From assembly GCF_029144185.1 (NCBI RefSeq), contig NZ_CP110232.1, positions 1,302,001-1,366,000 on the forward strand: 64,000 bases of DNA, given 5' to 3'. The notes under the pieces are model-generated. The model searched no databases. It had not been told where the DNA came from and saw only the letters and a list, made by a program, of their open reading frames with translations. The position numbers and the translations under genes were made by a program. Positions 38,242 through 46,012 of the stretch are shown in pieces; position 1 is the first letter of the stretch, and each line of letters opens with the position of its first letter. The stretch comes from Vagococcus intermedius. Lineage in GTDB: Bacteria > Bacillota > Bacilli > Lactobacillales > Vagococcaceae.

Positions 38242-38273
38242 AAAAAAAAGCCCTGATTTATCAGGGCTTTTTT
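38242..38273 (-). terminator. Terminator of the GNAT gene
   Basis: AAAAGCCCTGA-TTTA-TCAGGGCTTTT with A and T runs, 36 bp after the GNAT stop. Confidence 0.85.
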
Positions 38274-38308
38274 AATCAATAATTTATTTAAAAGCTAGCT
38301 GTTATCAT

Positions 38309-38842
38309 CTAAAAAGATTTCTTATACAAAAGATGCTCTTTTAAAATTGATTCATCTGCTACATTAGGGTGATCAAATTTACTAATATATTCCATCCCTA
38401 TTCTTTTCATAACTTGTTCTGAGGGTTTGTTGACAGTTGCTGTGAAACTATAAATCACCTCAGCACCTAATTTTTCACTTGCGTATTCAAGAACTCTGTT
38501 CGCGCCTTCCACTGCATACCCTTTATGCCAATACTCTTTTAATAATCGCCAACCTATTTCGATTTCCCCTTCTATGTTAGAGTCAAAATTAATTTTCAGC
38601 AGCCCCATTATACCAATCATTTCACTCGTCTCTTTTATTTCCACCGCCCACAAAGAATAACCATTTTCCTCATCATGCTTTTTTATTTTTTGAATGAAAT
38701 TTTTTGACTCATCCTCTGTTAAAGTTGATGGGAAATAAGCCATCACTTCTGGGTCACTGTTCATTTGATTGATAGTAGGTAAATCGTCTTGTTCAATGTT
38801 TCTAAAACCTAATCTAAACGATTCAAATATATAATTTTTCAT
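38309..38842 (-). CDS. GNAT N-acetyltransferase (RimJ/RimL-like)
   Basis: 177 residues from ATG 38842 (AAGGTGG six bases upstream). FRLGFRNIEQDDLPTINQ, LWAVEIKETSEMIGIMGLLKI, EIGWRLLKEYWHKGYAVEGANRVLEYA (acetyl-CoA site, Q/R-x-x-G-x-A variant HKGYAV) and VNKPSEQVMKRIGME are the family marks. Acetylates a protein N-terminus or small molecule; substrate unknown. Single gene. Confidence 0.88.
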   Translation of the reverse strand: MKNYIFESFRLGFRNIEQDDLPTINQMNSDPEVMAYFPSTLTEDESKNFIQKIKKHDEENGYSLWAVEIKETSEMIGIMGLLKINFDSNIEGEIEIGWRLLKEYWHKGYAVEGANRVLEYASEKLGAEVIYSFTATVNKPSEQVMKRIGMEYISKFDHPNVADESILKEHLLYKKSF

Positions 38843-38984
38843 AAAGCACCACCTTATTTTTAATAGTAAATAATCCACTATTTCTATTTATCATATAAAT
38901 TTCAACTTTATAATAACATAAAATCAAATTTAAATATTTTTGGCTAAGAAGATTAAATTATTAAAATTTGAGTTCATATGAGAC

Positions 38985-39017
38985 AAAAAGAAAAAGCCCT
39001 AATTTCTCAGGACTTTT
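38985..39017 (-). terminator. Terminator of rplS copy 1
   Basis: Minus strand AAAAAGTCCTGA, GAAA, TTAGGGCTTTTT. The equivalent copy 2 hairpin has TCAGGG, a better pairing. Confidence 0.75.
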
Positions 39018-39039
39018 TGCGCTATATAGATAGTTAAGA

Positions 39040-39390
39040 CTATTTACGACGCATTTCTTTGATACGAGCAGCTTTACCGTGTAATTCGCGGATGTAGTAA
39101 AGTTTAGCACGACGCACTTTACCTTGACGGATTACTTCGATTTCAGCAACACGTGGTGTGTGGATTGGGAAAATACGTTCAACACCAACACCACCAGAAA
39201 TTTTACGAACTGTATAAGTTTCGCTAATTCCAGCACCTTGACGTTTGATTACGATACCTTCAAATAATTGGATACGTTCACGAGTACCCTCAACAACTTT
39301 AGCGTGAACACGGACAGTATCTCCTGAGCGGAAATCTGGGATATCACTACGTAATTGTTCTTTTGTAATTGCTTCGATTAATGGATTCAT
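39040..39390 (-). CDS. rplS: Ribosomal protein L19, second diverged copy
   Basis: 116 residues, full length. Differs from the operon copy at 43301 by two residues: Ser for Pro in DFRPGDT and Ile for Thr in [10 protein letters not shown]. The Pro and Thr are the usual L19 residues, so this copy carries the drift. Its promoter has lost the last T of the -10 (TAAACC). It lies at the far end of the ABC/LytTR island, away from trmD. Probably a weakly expressed spare. Confidence 0.93.
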   Translation of the reverse strand: MNPLIEAITKEQLRSDIPDFRSGDTVRVHAKVVEGTRERIQLFEGIVIKRQGAGISETYTVRKISGGVGVERIFPIHTPRVAEIEVIRQGKVRRAKLYYIRELHGKAARIKEMRRK

Positions 39391-39480
39391 TTTATCTTTC
39401 TCCTTATTCCAAACATTCTATATGGATTTATGTGACCACAGCGGAATGTCGTAATAGTTGAGCACTTTTGCACTCAAAAA
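39391..39480 (-). promoter_or_regulatory. L19-leader-like 5' UTR, copy 1
   Basis: Same leader as at 43652; contains GAGTGC/GCACTT-type and ACATTC...GAATGT stems. Confidence 0.5.
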
Positions 39481-39482
39481 AT

Positions 39483-39511
39483 GGTTTACAATAGCTTAGA
39501 ACCAATGTAAA
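39483..39511 (-). promoter_or_regulatory. Degraded rplS promoter, copy 1
   Basis: TTTACA (39506-39511), 17 bases, TAAACC (39483-39488). The copy 2 -10 reads TAAACT. Confidence 0.65.
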
Positions 39512-39657
39512 GTTTTAATTCTTGACATCCACCTAACCGAATTCAAACATAATACACCAAAGATAAATGTAGCAATTTGCATATTAATAAAATAGGTTAA
39601 AACAGCTAATACAAGATAGAAAATGCTATAGGTGATATGTGAGTTATTCTTCTTCAT
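39496..39657 (-). CDS. Small membrane peptide fused across the repeat junction
   Basis: 53 residues, too short for most gene calls. GAGG lies ten bases before ATG 39657, and it follows the ABC permease in the same direction. Residues 1-41 (MKKNNSHITYSIFYLVLAVL...) form one or two hydrophobic helices and come from the island. Residues 42-53 (RWMSRIKTLHWF) are read from the rplS repeat. The gene was therefore given a new C-terminus when the duplication formed. Confidence 0.5.
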   Translation of the reverse strand: MKKNNSHITYSIFYLVLAVLTYFINMQIATFIFGVLCLNSVRWMSRIKTLHWF

Positions 39658-39669
39658 TTTAAGACTTCC

Positions 39670-40407
39670 TCAATTTTTTTTGGGAATTAAATGAATATTG
39701 GCAATACAAAATAATAAAATAGTAAAAATCATAAAAGCAATTAAGCGAATTAAGACATTAGACATGTCAAAGCTTGTTGTAGTCCAATTATTTGCCAGCT
39801 CCGTTCTAAAAGAGTTAAAAGGAACAAAATCTGATATTTTTTTCATTACTCCGGTAAAATCAAAGCCACCTATTGTACCTGTAAAAATCGCAATTCCAAA
39901 ATATGCTACCATAGCAATCCCTTGAACAGCATTGAATCCTTTAAAAAACCACGCAATAGTGAATGCTAAAAAATAAAAGGAAATAGTTAATATTAACATC
40001 CCGCAAATCATTAAAACTACCGCGGCTATACTAGGAACCGGCAAAGGAAGAACAATTTGTAGCACCAGAAAATAGATGATACAAATCCCACTGACTAAGA
40101 AAAGGATCGAAATAAATTTTGCAATCATTTGTTTCAGCTTCGTATAACCAAATAAAGAAAATCGTGTAGAGATTCCATCTTCAATATCTTTAGCAAAAGC
40201 TATCGTAAAAGGCAACATAACTAAGCCCAAAGGTATCATCGGTAGACATATTGAAAAAATTGTCTCTGAAAGTACTTTATTTCGCCCTGCATCATTGGAA
40301 GCATGATAACCACCAATAGCTAAAACTAATGGTAATAACCCTCCGACGATCATTCCTATACTGTATCCAAATGTATTTTTCAATTCAAATTTGATATAAT
40401 GTTTCAT
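39670..40407 (-). CDS. ABC-2-type transporter permease
   Basis: 245 residues from ATG 40407 (AGGAG seven bases upstream; ten bases after the ATPase stop). Six membrane segments: one near 15-32, then 45-70, 90-115, 125-150, 160-180 and 220-240. No clear family match beyond the exporter-type permease pattern. Partner of the ATPase upstream; LytTR-controlled ABC-2 exporters often handle antimicrobial peptides or immunity, which is only a guess here. Confidence 0.78.
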   Translation of the reverse strand: MKHYIKFELKNTFGYSIGMIVGGLLPLVLAIGGYHASNDAGRNKVLSETIFSICLPMIPLGLVMLPFTIAFAKDIEDGISTRFSLFGYTKLKQMIAKFISILFLVSGICIIYFLVLQIVLPLPVPSIAAVVLMICGMLILTISFYFLAFTIAWFFKGFNAVQGIAMVAYFGIAIFTGTIGGFDFTGVMKKISDFVPFNSFRTELANNWTTTSFDMSNVLIRLIAFMIFTILLFCIANIHLIPKKN

Positions 40408-40417
40408 CTTAATTCTC

Positions 40418-41269
40418 CTAACACTTTTTACTTTGACTAATAGCATTCAAATAAATAAGTTCAATATTGTCATTTGAAATGGAGAATTTTTTACCTAAGC
40501 TAGCTAACTCTTTAATCCCTTCTTGTTCTTCCATTTTATTGGCAAAAGAGAAAGCCTGCTTCCCTTTGTCACTGACAATTTGGATTCCTGTTGGAAGAGC
40601 AAGCTTCTCTTCGTCTCCTTCAACAATAACTGTTGAGTAACCAATATATTTTTTAAATAACTCCCCAGTTCCCCCAAAATCGACTAAGCAACCTTTATCA
40701 ATAATTAGTAATTTATTGGCCAATTTTTCAATTTCATCGAAATAATGTGTTACTAATAATAGTGTGGCATCTTTTCCTGAATACCACTCTTGAATTTTTT
40801 CCATTAATCTACTACGTGCTTCAAAATCCAAACCTGCTGTCATTTCATCAAAACAAGTCAGAGGTGCATCCTGATATAAAACCATTATTAGTGTTAATCT
40901 TTGCTTTTGTCCCCCAGATAATTGTGTTACTTTTTTCTTTAGCATACTTTGAAAACTAAAAAATTCAATTAACCCCCTTAACTTTTCATCTTTTTTTAGT
41001 TTGGTTTTCAGTAACCCTTCCATAATCGTTTGGCAAGTTAAAATATTTGGATATGGATTTTCTTGCAGATGAACAGCTATACTTTTTGGCTTTTCTATCT
41101 GTCCCATATAAGCTACTTGATTCGTAAGAGCTTTTATCAATGTTGATTTCCCCGCACCATTAGCACCTATAATGCCAATAATTTCATTTTCTTTAATATT
41201 TATTTCACCATGAATATTCAATGCAGTAAAATCCTTATACTTAACTTGAAGATTTTTAATTTTTAACAT
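40418..41269 (-). CDS. ABC transporter ATP-binding protein
   Basis: 283 residues. Walker A GANGAGKSTLIKAL (36-49), Q-loop AVHLQENPYP, signature LSGGQKQRLTLIM, Walker B APLTCFDEMTAGLD, and H-loop LLVTHYFDEIEKL. An extra C-terminal domain (about 205-283) follows. Start after AGGGGA. Middle gene of the unit DUF3021 - ATPase - permease - small peptide. Confidence 0.92.
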   Translation of the reverse strand: MLKIKNLQVKYKDFTALNIHGEINIKENEIIGIIGANGAGKSTLIKALTNQVAYMGQIEKPKSIAVHLQENPYPNILTCQTIMEGLLKTKLKKDEKLRGLIEFFSFQSMLKKKVTQLSGGQKQRLTLIMVLYQDAPLTCFDEMTAGLDFEARSRLMEKIQEWYSGKDATLLLVTHYFDEIEKLANKLLIIDKGCLVDFGGTGELFKKYIGYSTVIVEGDEEKLALPTGIQIVSDKGKQAFSFANKMEEQEGIKELASLGKKFSISNDNIELIYLNAISQSKKC

Positions 41270-41296
41270 CGTTTTTCCCCTATCATATCTAGTACA

Positions 41297-41683
41297 TTAT
41301 GATTTGTCTCTCTTGATTTTTTTCAAATAGTTGTTTAAATCTCTGGCAATTAATTTATTCTGAAAGATTATGACAATGTATGTAACAAAATAGACAACTG
41401 CTATACTTAAAATTAAATTAGCGAGACTTTGGACACTATAATTTGCAATATACAAAATACAGACAAAAAGAGTTGTTGCAGTATAATGAATCAATAAAGA
41501 AAGCAAAAAGCTAATTTTTTCAACCTCAAAAATGCTGGTCGTAACTCCTGCAAATATAGAAATCAAAAAAACCATTGTGATCGTTTTATTGGTCACAGTC
41601 GTTGAACCATTGAAATAAATAAGAGCTAAATAAATAAATGAGCCTATACCTAAACCTGATGATATTTTTGCACGCCATTCCAT
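41297..41683 (-). CDS. DUF3021-family membrane protein
   Basis: 128 residues from ATG 41683 (GGAGG eight bases upstream). Four membrane segments (about 10-28, 36-58, 65-88, 92-115) and a short charged C-terminus. DUF3021 proteins are nearly always next to a LytTR regulator, as here, and may act as its membrane partner. Translated ahead of the ABC genes. Confidence 0.8.
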   Translation of the reverse strand: MEWRAKISSGLGIGSFIYLALIYFNGSTTVTNKTITMVFLISIFAGVTTSIFEVEKISFLLSLLIHYTATTLFVCILYIANYSVQSLANLILSIAVVYFVTYIVIIFQNKLIARDLNNYLKKIKRDKS

Positions 41684-41792
41684 TTTCGTATCCTCCATTA
41701 TTTTCTTTAGAACTTTTTAGGTGGCAAACAACTAGTTAAGTATCATGGAGCAACTAAATGCATACTACCTCACTTTGTACTATGAGTACATA

Positions 41793-41832
41793 TTCAAATA
41801 CACAAGCGGTCATTTCAAATACACAAGCGGTC
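41793..41832. repeat. 19-bp direct repeats with 21-bp period, candidate LytTR site
   Basis: TTCAAATACACAAGCGGTC occurs exactly twice (41793-41811 and 41814-41832), ending at the LytTR stop codon and lying upstream of the DUF3021-ABC genes. LytTR proteins bind direct repeats two helical turns apart, which matches this spacing. No good -35 follows, fitting an activator-dependent promoter. Confidence 0.65.
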
Positions 41833-42287
41833 TAATTACTAATATTTTGTAATGTTTTTTTTACATTCGCTACATAACGTCTGCTGACAATCAATTTTTC
41901 ATTTCCTACTATTTCCAAAGTCAAATTCCCATTTTTTTGTGCAATAAAAGCCTTGATATACAAAGAATTTGCAACTGTACTCTTCGAGATTTGCACAAAT
42001 TCATTCGGCAAGATTTTACTAAAATTTGAAAGAGAATCCTTTGTTATTAGTGTGCTATTTTTTGTATATAAAAATATTCGTCTCTCCAAATACTCTATAT
42101 ATAGAATATCCGAAATTTTTAGTTGAATAAATTCCTCTGAATCAATGTTTTGTGCAACAATCGTGTAATTACTTTCCTCTAAGAAGCTGATTGCTTTTTC
42201 TATTGAAGGTGTCACTTCAAAAATGTTAAATATTGCTGATTCCTTAATATCTAGTTTTTCTAAAATTTTATTGATCACAATTTTCAT
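41832..42287 (-). CDS. LytTR-family DNA-binding regulator
   Basis: 151 residues: an N-terminal extension of about 50 residues without receiver domain, then LytTR (about 55-148: ILYIEYLERRIFLYTKN, LPNEFVQISKSTVANSLYIKAF, VSRRYVANVKKTL). Orphan LytTR regulators of this type control adjacent DUF3021 and ABC genes. AAAGGA lies 11 bases upstream. Divergent from the HxlR remnant. Confidence 0.88.
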   Translation of the reverse strand: MKIVINKILEKLDIKESAIFNIFEVTPSIEKAISFLEESNYTIVAQNIDSEEFIQLKISDILYIEYLERRIFLYTKNSTLITKDSLSNFSKILPNEFVQISKSTVANSLYIKAFIAQKNGNLTLEIVGNEKLIVSRRYVANVKKTLQNISN

Positions 42288-42393
42288 TATTAGGTCATTC
42301 CTTTCTATAGTGCACTTAAGTTAAAGCTTTAAGGGGAGAAACATAGTTTCTATCAGTATAAAATAAAACAAAAATATTTTCTCTAGCTTTTTA

Positions 42394-42758
42394 TCACAAA
42401 AAATAATATAACAACGTTTCAAACACTCGAGGATATTATTGGTGGAAAATGGAAACCATCAATTATTTGTTTTCTCGTTCAAGGTACAAAAAAAACTAGT
42501 GAACTTCAACGATGCATCGCCAAAATCACTCAAAAAGTTCTGATTCAACAACTAAGAGAATTAGAAAAAGATGGGATAGTCAATCGCACTGTATTTAATC
42601 AACTACCACCTAAAGTAGAATACAGTATAACAGAATATTGTCTTACTCTAAATTCTATCATTGATAGGATGTGCGCTTGGGGAAAAGATAATATCGCATT
42701 CATAAAAAAACAAGGTGAAGATATTGAACTTATTGAGAAAAACTATCATTTTAAATAA
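42394..42758 (+). pseudogene. HxlR-family regulator, 5' end lost
   Basis: The frame TTFQTLEDIIGGKWKPSIIC...TQKVLIQQLRELEKDGIVNRTVF...LPPKVEYSITEYCLTL...MCAWGKDN is a clear HxlR protein of about 115 residues. The frame is closed by TAG about five codons before the homology, and there is no ATG, GTG or TTG between. The start and the N-terminal Cys region are missing. Remnant inside the rplS island, distantly like the intact HxlR at 22750. Confidence 0.75.
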
Positions 42759-42799
42759 TTAGTTTTTTATAGACTATTAACTTATTTTATTTATTCTTC

Positions 42800-42839
42800 G
42801 AAAAAAAGAGCAAGATTTTTAGATTCAAAATCTTGCTCT
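42800..42839 (-). terminator. Terminator downstream of the minus-strand remnant
   Basis: AGAGCAAGATTTT...AAAATCTTGCTCT stem with a T7 tail on the minus strand. Confidence 0.8.
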
Positions 42840-42866
42840 AGTGTCATGATTCAAGTAAACGATAAT

Positions 42867-43154
42867 TCACTTGCTACTACTATTTAATTTTCTAAATTCG
42901 ATCATAGACAAGCTTTTTTCTGAATATAATCGGACATTTTCGTTCTTTAAGCTTGTTAGCAATTCAAAGTCTGTTACAAACCGTTTAGAGCCAATTAATA
43001 CCATTAATTCTAAATCATTTTTTCTTTCCAAATCATTCGATGATCTTCTACTGTCATCAGCTACTCACCCTTTCATTTGTAAAAAGTACTTTGGCTTGTC
43101 CATCTTACACATGCACCAGCTGTACAGGCTTTTCTCTGTATTTGGTAGACTCAT
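42867..43154 (-). pseudogene. Unrecognised gene interrupted by a TGA
   Basis: On the minus strand ATG 43154 opens MSLPNTEKSLYSWCMCKMDK..., meets TGA at codon 30 (43065-43067), and continues in the same frame to codon 95 (LMVLIGSKRFVTDFELLTSL...). The post-stop part reads like real protein. A terminator follows. I do not recognise the family. Open plus-strand frame here is its shadow. Confidence 0.5.
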
Positions 43155-43245
43155 CCTCTAACCTACTAAATAGAGGCATCGTTTTGGTATTTTAGGAATT
43201 CTTTTTGTCGTCAATTTTCCCTATGATTTCCACCTATTTTTAGAC

Positions 43246-43278
43246 AAAAAGAAAAAGCCCTGATTTCTCAGGACTTTT
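43246..43278 (-). terminator. Terminator of rplS copy 2
   Basis: AGTCCTGA-GAAA-TCAGGGCT stem with T-tail on the minus strand. Confidence 0.8.
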
Positions 43279-43300
43279 TGCGCTATATAGATAGTTAAGA

Positions 43301-43651
43301 CTATTTACGACGCATTTCTTTGATACGAGCAGCTTTACCGTGTAATTCGCGGATGTAGTAAAGTTTAGCACGACGCACTTTACCTTGACGGATTACTTCG
43401 ATTTCAGCAACACGTGGAGTGTGGATTGGGAAAGTACGTTCAACACCAACACCACCAGAAATTTTACGAACTGTATAAGTTTCGCTAATTCCAGCACCTT
43501 GACGTTTGATTACGATACCTTCAAATAATTGGATACGTTCACGAGTACCCTCAACAACTTTAGCGTGAACACGGACAGTATCTCCTGGGCGGAAATCTGG
43601 GATATCACTACGTAATTGTTCTTTTGTAATTGCTTCGATTAATGGATTCAT
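43301..43651 (-). CDS. rplS: Ribosomal protein L19
   Basis: 116 residues with the usual L19 pattern: [40 protein letters not shown] and [21 protein letters not shown]. Placed after trmD as in most Firmicutes, with its own leader and promoter. This is the canonical copy; see the diverged one at 39040. Structural protein at the 30S-50S interface. Confidence 0.98.
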   Translation of the reverse strand: MNPLIEAITKEQLRSDIPDFRPGDTVRVHAKVVEGTRERIQLFEGIVIKRQGAGISETYTVRKISGGVGVERTFPIHTPRVAEIEVIRQGKVRRAKLYYIRELHGKAARIKEMRRK

Positions 43652-43743
43652 TTTATCTTTCTCCTTATTCCAAACATTCTATATGGATTTATGTGACCAC
43701 AGCGGAATGTCGTAATAGTTGAGCACTTTTGCACTCAAAAAAT
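43652..43743 (-). promoter_or_regulatory. L19-leader-like 5' UTR
   Basis: Between promoter and rplS the minus strand can form GAGTGC-AAAA-GTGCTC and ACATTC...GAATGT stems before the AAGGAG site. This matches the general idea of the Firmicute L19 leader, where L19 controls its own synthesis; assignment is by layout. Confidence 0.55.
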
Positions 43744-43772
43744 AGTTTACCATAGCTTAGAACCGATGTAAA
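43744..43772 (-). promoter_or_regulatory. rplS promoter
   Basis: TTTACA (43767-43772), 17 bases, TAAACT (43744-43749). Confidence 0.75.
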
Positions 43773-43798
43773 GTTTTAATTCTTGACATCCACTATTT

Positions 43799-44551
43799 TT
43801 AGCTATTATTTTTCAATGATTCTTCTTGTTTCACCTCAGCTAAAAGCTTAAGCATTTCTTTAGTCATCTCTACTTGATCTAACATTTCAGGTCGTCGTTG
43901 ATAAGTTCGGCGTAGGGATTCTTTCAATTGCCACTCAGCAATTAGTTTATGATTACCATTACGTAAGACCTCAGGGACTTCCATCCCATTGTAATCAGCT
44001 GGACGGGTGTACTGAGGATGCTCTAATAAACCAGTTGAATGAGAATCGGTTATCGCAGACTGTTCGTTTCCTAAGACATCAGGTAACAAACGAACAGTCG
44101 CATCAATCATCACCATCGCCCCCAACTCACCACCAGTTAACACATAGTCCCCAAGCGAAACCTCATCTGTAACCACACTACGAATCCGTTCATCATAGCC
44201 TTCATAATGACCACAGATAAAGACAAGATGTTCCTCTTTTGAAAATTCTTCTGCCATTTTTTGATCAAATTTTTTACCAGCAGGGTCTAACAAAATCACT
44301 CGTTTTGTAGTTTCAGGTGTCTCACGTGTAATCTGTTTCATCGCACCATCTATTGGCTGGACTTTTAATAACATACCAGCCCCCCCACCATAAGGGTAAT
44401 CATCTACGTTTTGATGTTTATTATCAGAAAAGTCGCGAAAGTTCATAACATTAACATTTAATAACTCTTTTTCGATTGCCTTACCTAAGATAGATTCAGT
44501 TAACGGCCCCTCAAACATTCTTGGAAAAAGCGTCAAGACATCAATTCGCAT
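43799..44551 (-). CDS. trmD: tRNA (guanine-N1)-methyltransferase
   Basis: 250 residues from ATG 44551 ([13 protein letters not shown]). SPOUT-fold knot: [12 protein letters not shown] and [15 protein letters not shown], the AdoMet site. Methylates G37 of tRNAs and prevents frameshifts. Overlaps the end of rimM by 11 bases. Confidence 0.97.
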   Translation of the reverse strand: MRIDVLTLFPRMFEGPLTESILGKAIEKELLNVNVMNFRDFSDNKHQNVDDYPYGGGAGMLLKVQPIDGAMKQITRETPETTKRVILLDPAGKKFDQKMAEEFSKEEHLVFICGHYEGYDERIRSVVTDEVSLGDYVLTGGELGAMVMIDATVRLLPDVLGNEQSAITDSHSTGLLEHPQYTRPADYNGMEVPEVLRNGNHKLIAEWQLKESLRRTYQRRPEMLDQVEMTKEMLKLLAEVKQEESLKNNS

Positions 44552-45065
44552 CGTCAATTAGTCCTTCAGGAATTTCAACGATGACTTGTCCGTTTTCTAA
44601 GTCTATCTCTTTAACGACTGATTCGATATATGGAATCAATACATCTTTAGCTCCTTGACGTTGAATGACCCACACATCATTTGCCCCTGGTGATAATATT
44701 TCTTTAATTTTACCAAGTTCTGAGCCATTCTCTTCTATAACCTTTAATCCGATAATTTCATGGTAGTAAAATTCATTTTCAGGTAATTCTTGTAATTCTG
44801 TTGCAGCAATCTTTAAAATGCCATCGCGATATTTTTCGATATCATTAATACTTGGGTGTCCCTCAAAACTCACAATATCAAAATTTTTATGTTTACGGTG
44901 TGACTTAATCGTTAAGGTAATCGGTGCTTTTTTATCTTGGAATAGATGTAATACTTGACCTTTTTTGTAACGTTCTTCTGCAAAGTCAGTTTTTGAAATA
45001 ACACGGACTTCCCCTTTTAGACCTTGGGTATTGACAATCTTTCCAACATTATAAAATTCTATCAT
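44541..45065 (-). CDS. rimM: 16S rRNA processing protein RimM
   Basis: 174 residues from ATG 45065 after GAGGAGA. N-terminal RimM barrel ([16 protein letters not shown]) and C-terminal PRC-type barrel ([10 protein letters not shown]...[22 protein letters not shown]). Helps 30S head maturation around S19. Coupled to trmD. Confidence 0.96.
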   Translation of the reverse strand: MIEFYNVGKIVNTQGLKGEVRVISKTDFAEERYKKGQVLHLFQDKKAPITLTIKSHRKHKNFDIVSFEGHPSINDIEKYRDGILKIAATELQELPENEFYYHEIIGLKVIEENGSELGKIKEILSPGANDVWVIQRQGAKDVLIPYIESVVKEIDLENGQVIVEIPEGLIDDAN

Positions 45066-45214
45066 AATCTTCTCCTCTGATTCATATAAATTCTGTTCAT
45101 ATTGTATCATTACAAGACTAATTTTACCATAGTTCTTATGGCTTTAACTCACGCTAGTAGACCTAGGCGACCTCGATTGATTGCCTTCTTTGGCTAAGCC
45201 TTGATTGTTTAAAA

Positions 45215-45250
45215 TAAAAAAAAGCCTCGGAGGCCATGGCAACCGAGAAC
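45215..45250 (-). terminator. Terminator between khpA and rimM
   Basis: CTCGG...CCGAG stem with a T8 tail on the minus strand, so rimM-trmD probably have an additional promoter. Confidence 0.7.
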
Positions 45251-45253
45251 TTC

Positions 45254-45499
45254 TTATTTTCCATCTAATATGTTTAAACGAACCTTTTTAGTTCCTTCTA
45301 GACGTACACTATAAACAAGCGTTCTAATAGCTTTCGCTACGCGACCTTGCTTACCAATAATACGACCAATATCGTCAGGATGTACGCTAAGATTGTACTC
45401 CATGAAGTCATCAGACTCCACGATAGCCAACTCAACATGATCGGGATGACTGACTAATGGACTAACAATGGTTAAAACCAATTCTTTCACATCTGTCAT
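45254..45499 (-). CDS. khpA: KH-domain RNA-binding protein
   Basis: 81 residues; a single type II KH domain with GRIIGKQGRVAKAIR (GxxG loop). KhpA with KhpB binds many RNAs and affects cell division and elongation in streptococci and relatives. Follows rpsP as usual. Confidence 0.95.
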   Translation of the reverse strand: MTDVKELVLTIVSPLVSHPDHVELAIVESDDFMEYNLSVHPDDIGRIIGKQGRVAKAIRTLVYSVRLEGTKKVRLNILDGK

Positions 45500-45512
45500 T
45501 TTTCAACCCACC

Positions 45513-45788
45513 TTATTTTTTAGCGAATTTAGCTTCATGATGTTTTTTCATAACGCCTTCAGTTGAAAGGATGTTACGAACAGTATCTGAAGGTTGAGCA
45601 CCTTTTGATAACCAATCTAAAACTAAGTCTTCTTTTAAAGAAACTTCAGCAGGATCTTTTAAAGGGTTGTATGTACCAACTGTTTCGATGAAACGTCCAT
45701 CACGAGGAGAACGAGAATCTGCTACAACAATACGGTAGAACGGGCTTTTTTTAGAACCCATGCGTTTTAAACGAATTTTAACTGACAT
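45513..45788 (-). CDS. rpsP: Ribosomal protein S16
   Basis: 91 residues from ATG 45788 (GGAGGTG nine bases upstream). [30 protein letters not shown] is the family signature. Upstream in-frame codons to 45806 lack a ribosome site. Confidence 0.97.
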   Translation of the reverse strand: MSVKIRLKRMGSKKSPFYRIVVADSRSPRDGRFIETVGTYNPLKDPAEVSLKEDLVLDWLSKGAQPSDTVRNILSTEGVMKKHHEAKFAKK

Positions 45789-45970
45789 TTTTAAATACAC
45801 CTCCATTAACTTATTACATACGTTAGTTTACCAGTTTTTTAAAAGCTTGTAAAGTGTTTTTTCTTTACACCTTTATTTTTTTTGCCTTTTTTTATTGAAA
45901 AGCTGTTATTAAGGGATTTATAAACTTATTTCAACCATTTTTTTATTAGAAAAATACGGTTATTTTAATG

Positions 45971-46007
45971 AAAAAAGCCAAGATTAATTAAAAATCTTGG
46001 CTTTTTT
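45971..46007 (-). terminator. Terminator after ffh
   Basis: AAAAAAGCCAAGATT pairs with AATCTTGGCTTTTTT, directly after the ffh stop. Confidence 0.88.
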
Positions 46008-46012
46008 GTTAT

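Larger units (their letters stand above)
38981..39532. repeat. 552-bp direct repeat, copy 1 (rplS unit, distal)
   Basis: Same 552 bp as 43242-43793 with seven mismatches by eye. It covers terminator, rplS, 5' leader and promoter and stops within the former trmD-rplS gap. Left and right flanks differ completely between copies. Confidence 0.95.
43242..43793. repeat. 552-bp direct repeat, copy 2 (rplS unit, proximal to trmD)
   Basis: Partner of 38981-39532; this is the copy in the normal genomic position after trmD. Confidence 0.95.

Noticed and set aside
38981-39532. Repeat as a pure assembly artefact
   Set aside because: Seven mismatches, including amino acid and promoter changes, argue for two real copies; still worth a long-read check.
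42871-43161. Plus-strand open frame of 96 codons
   Set aside because: It is antisense to a better minus-strand frame with codon-like composition and a terminator; no ribosome site on the plus strand.
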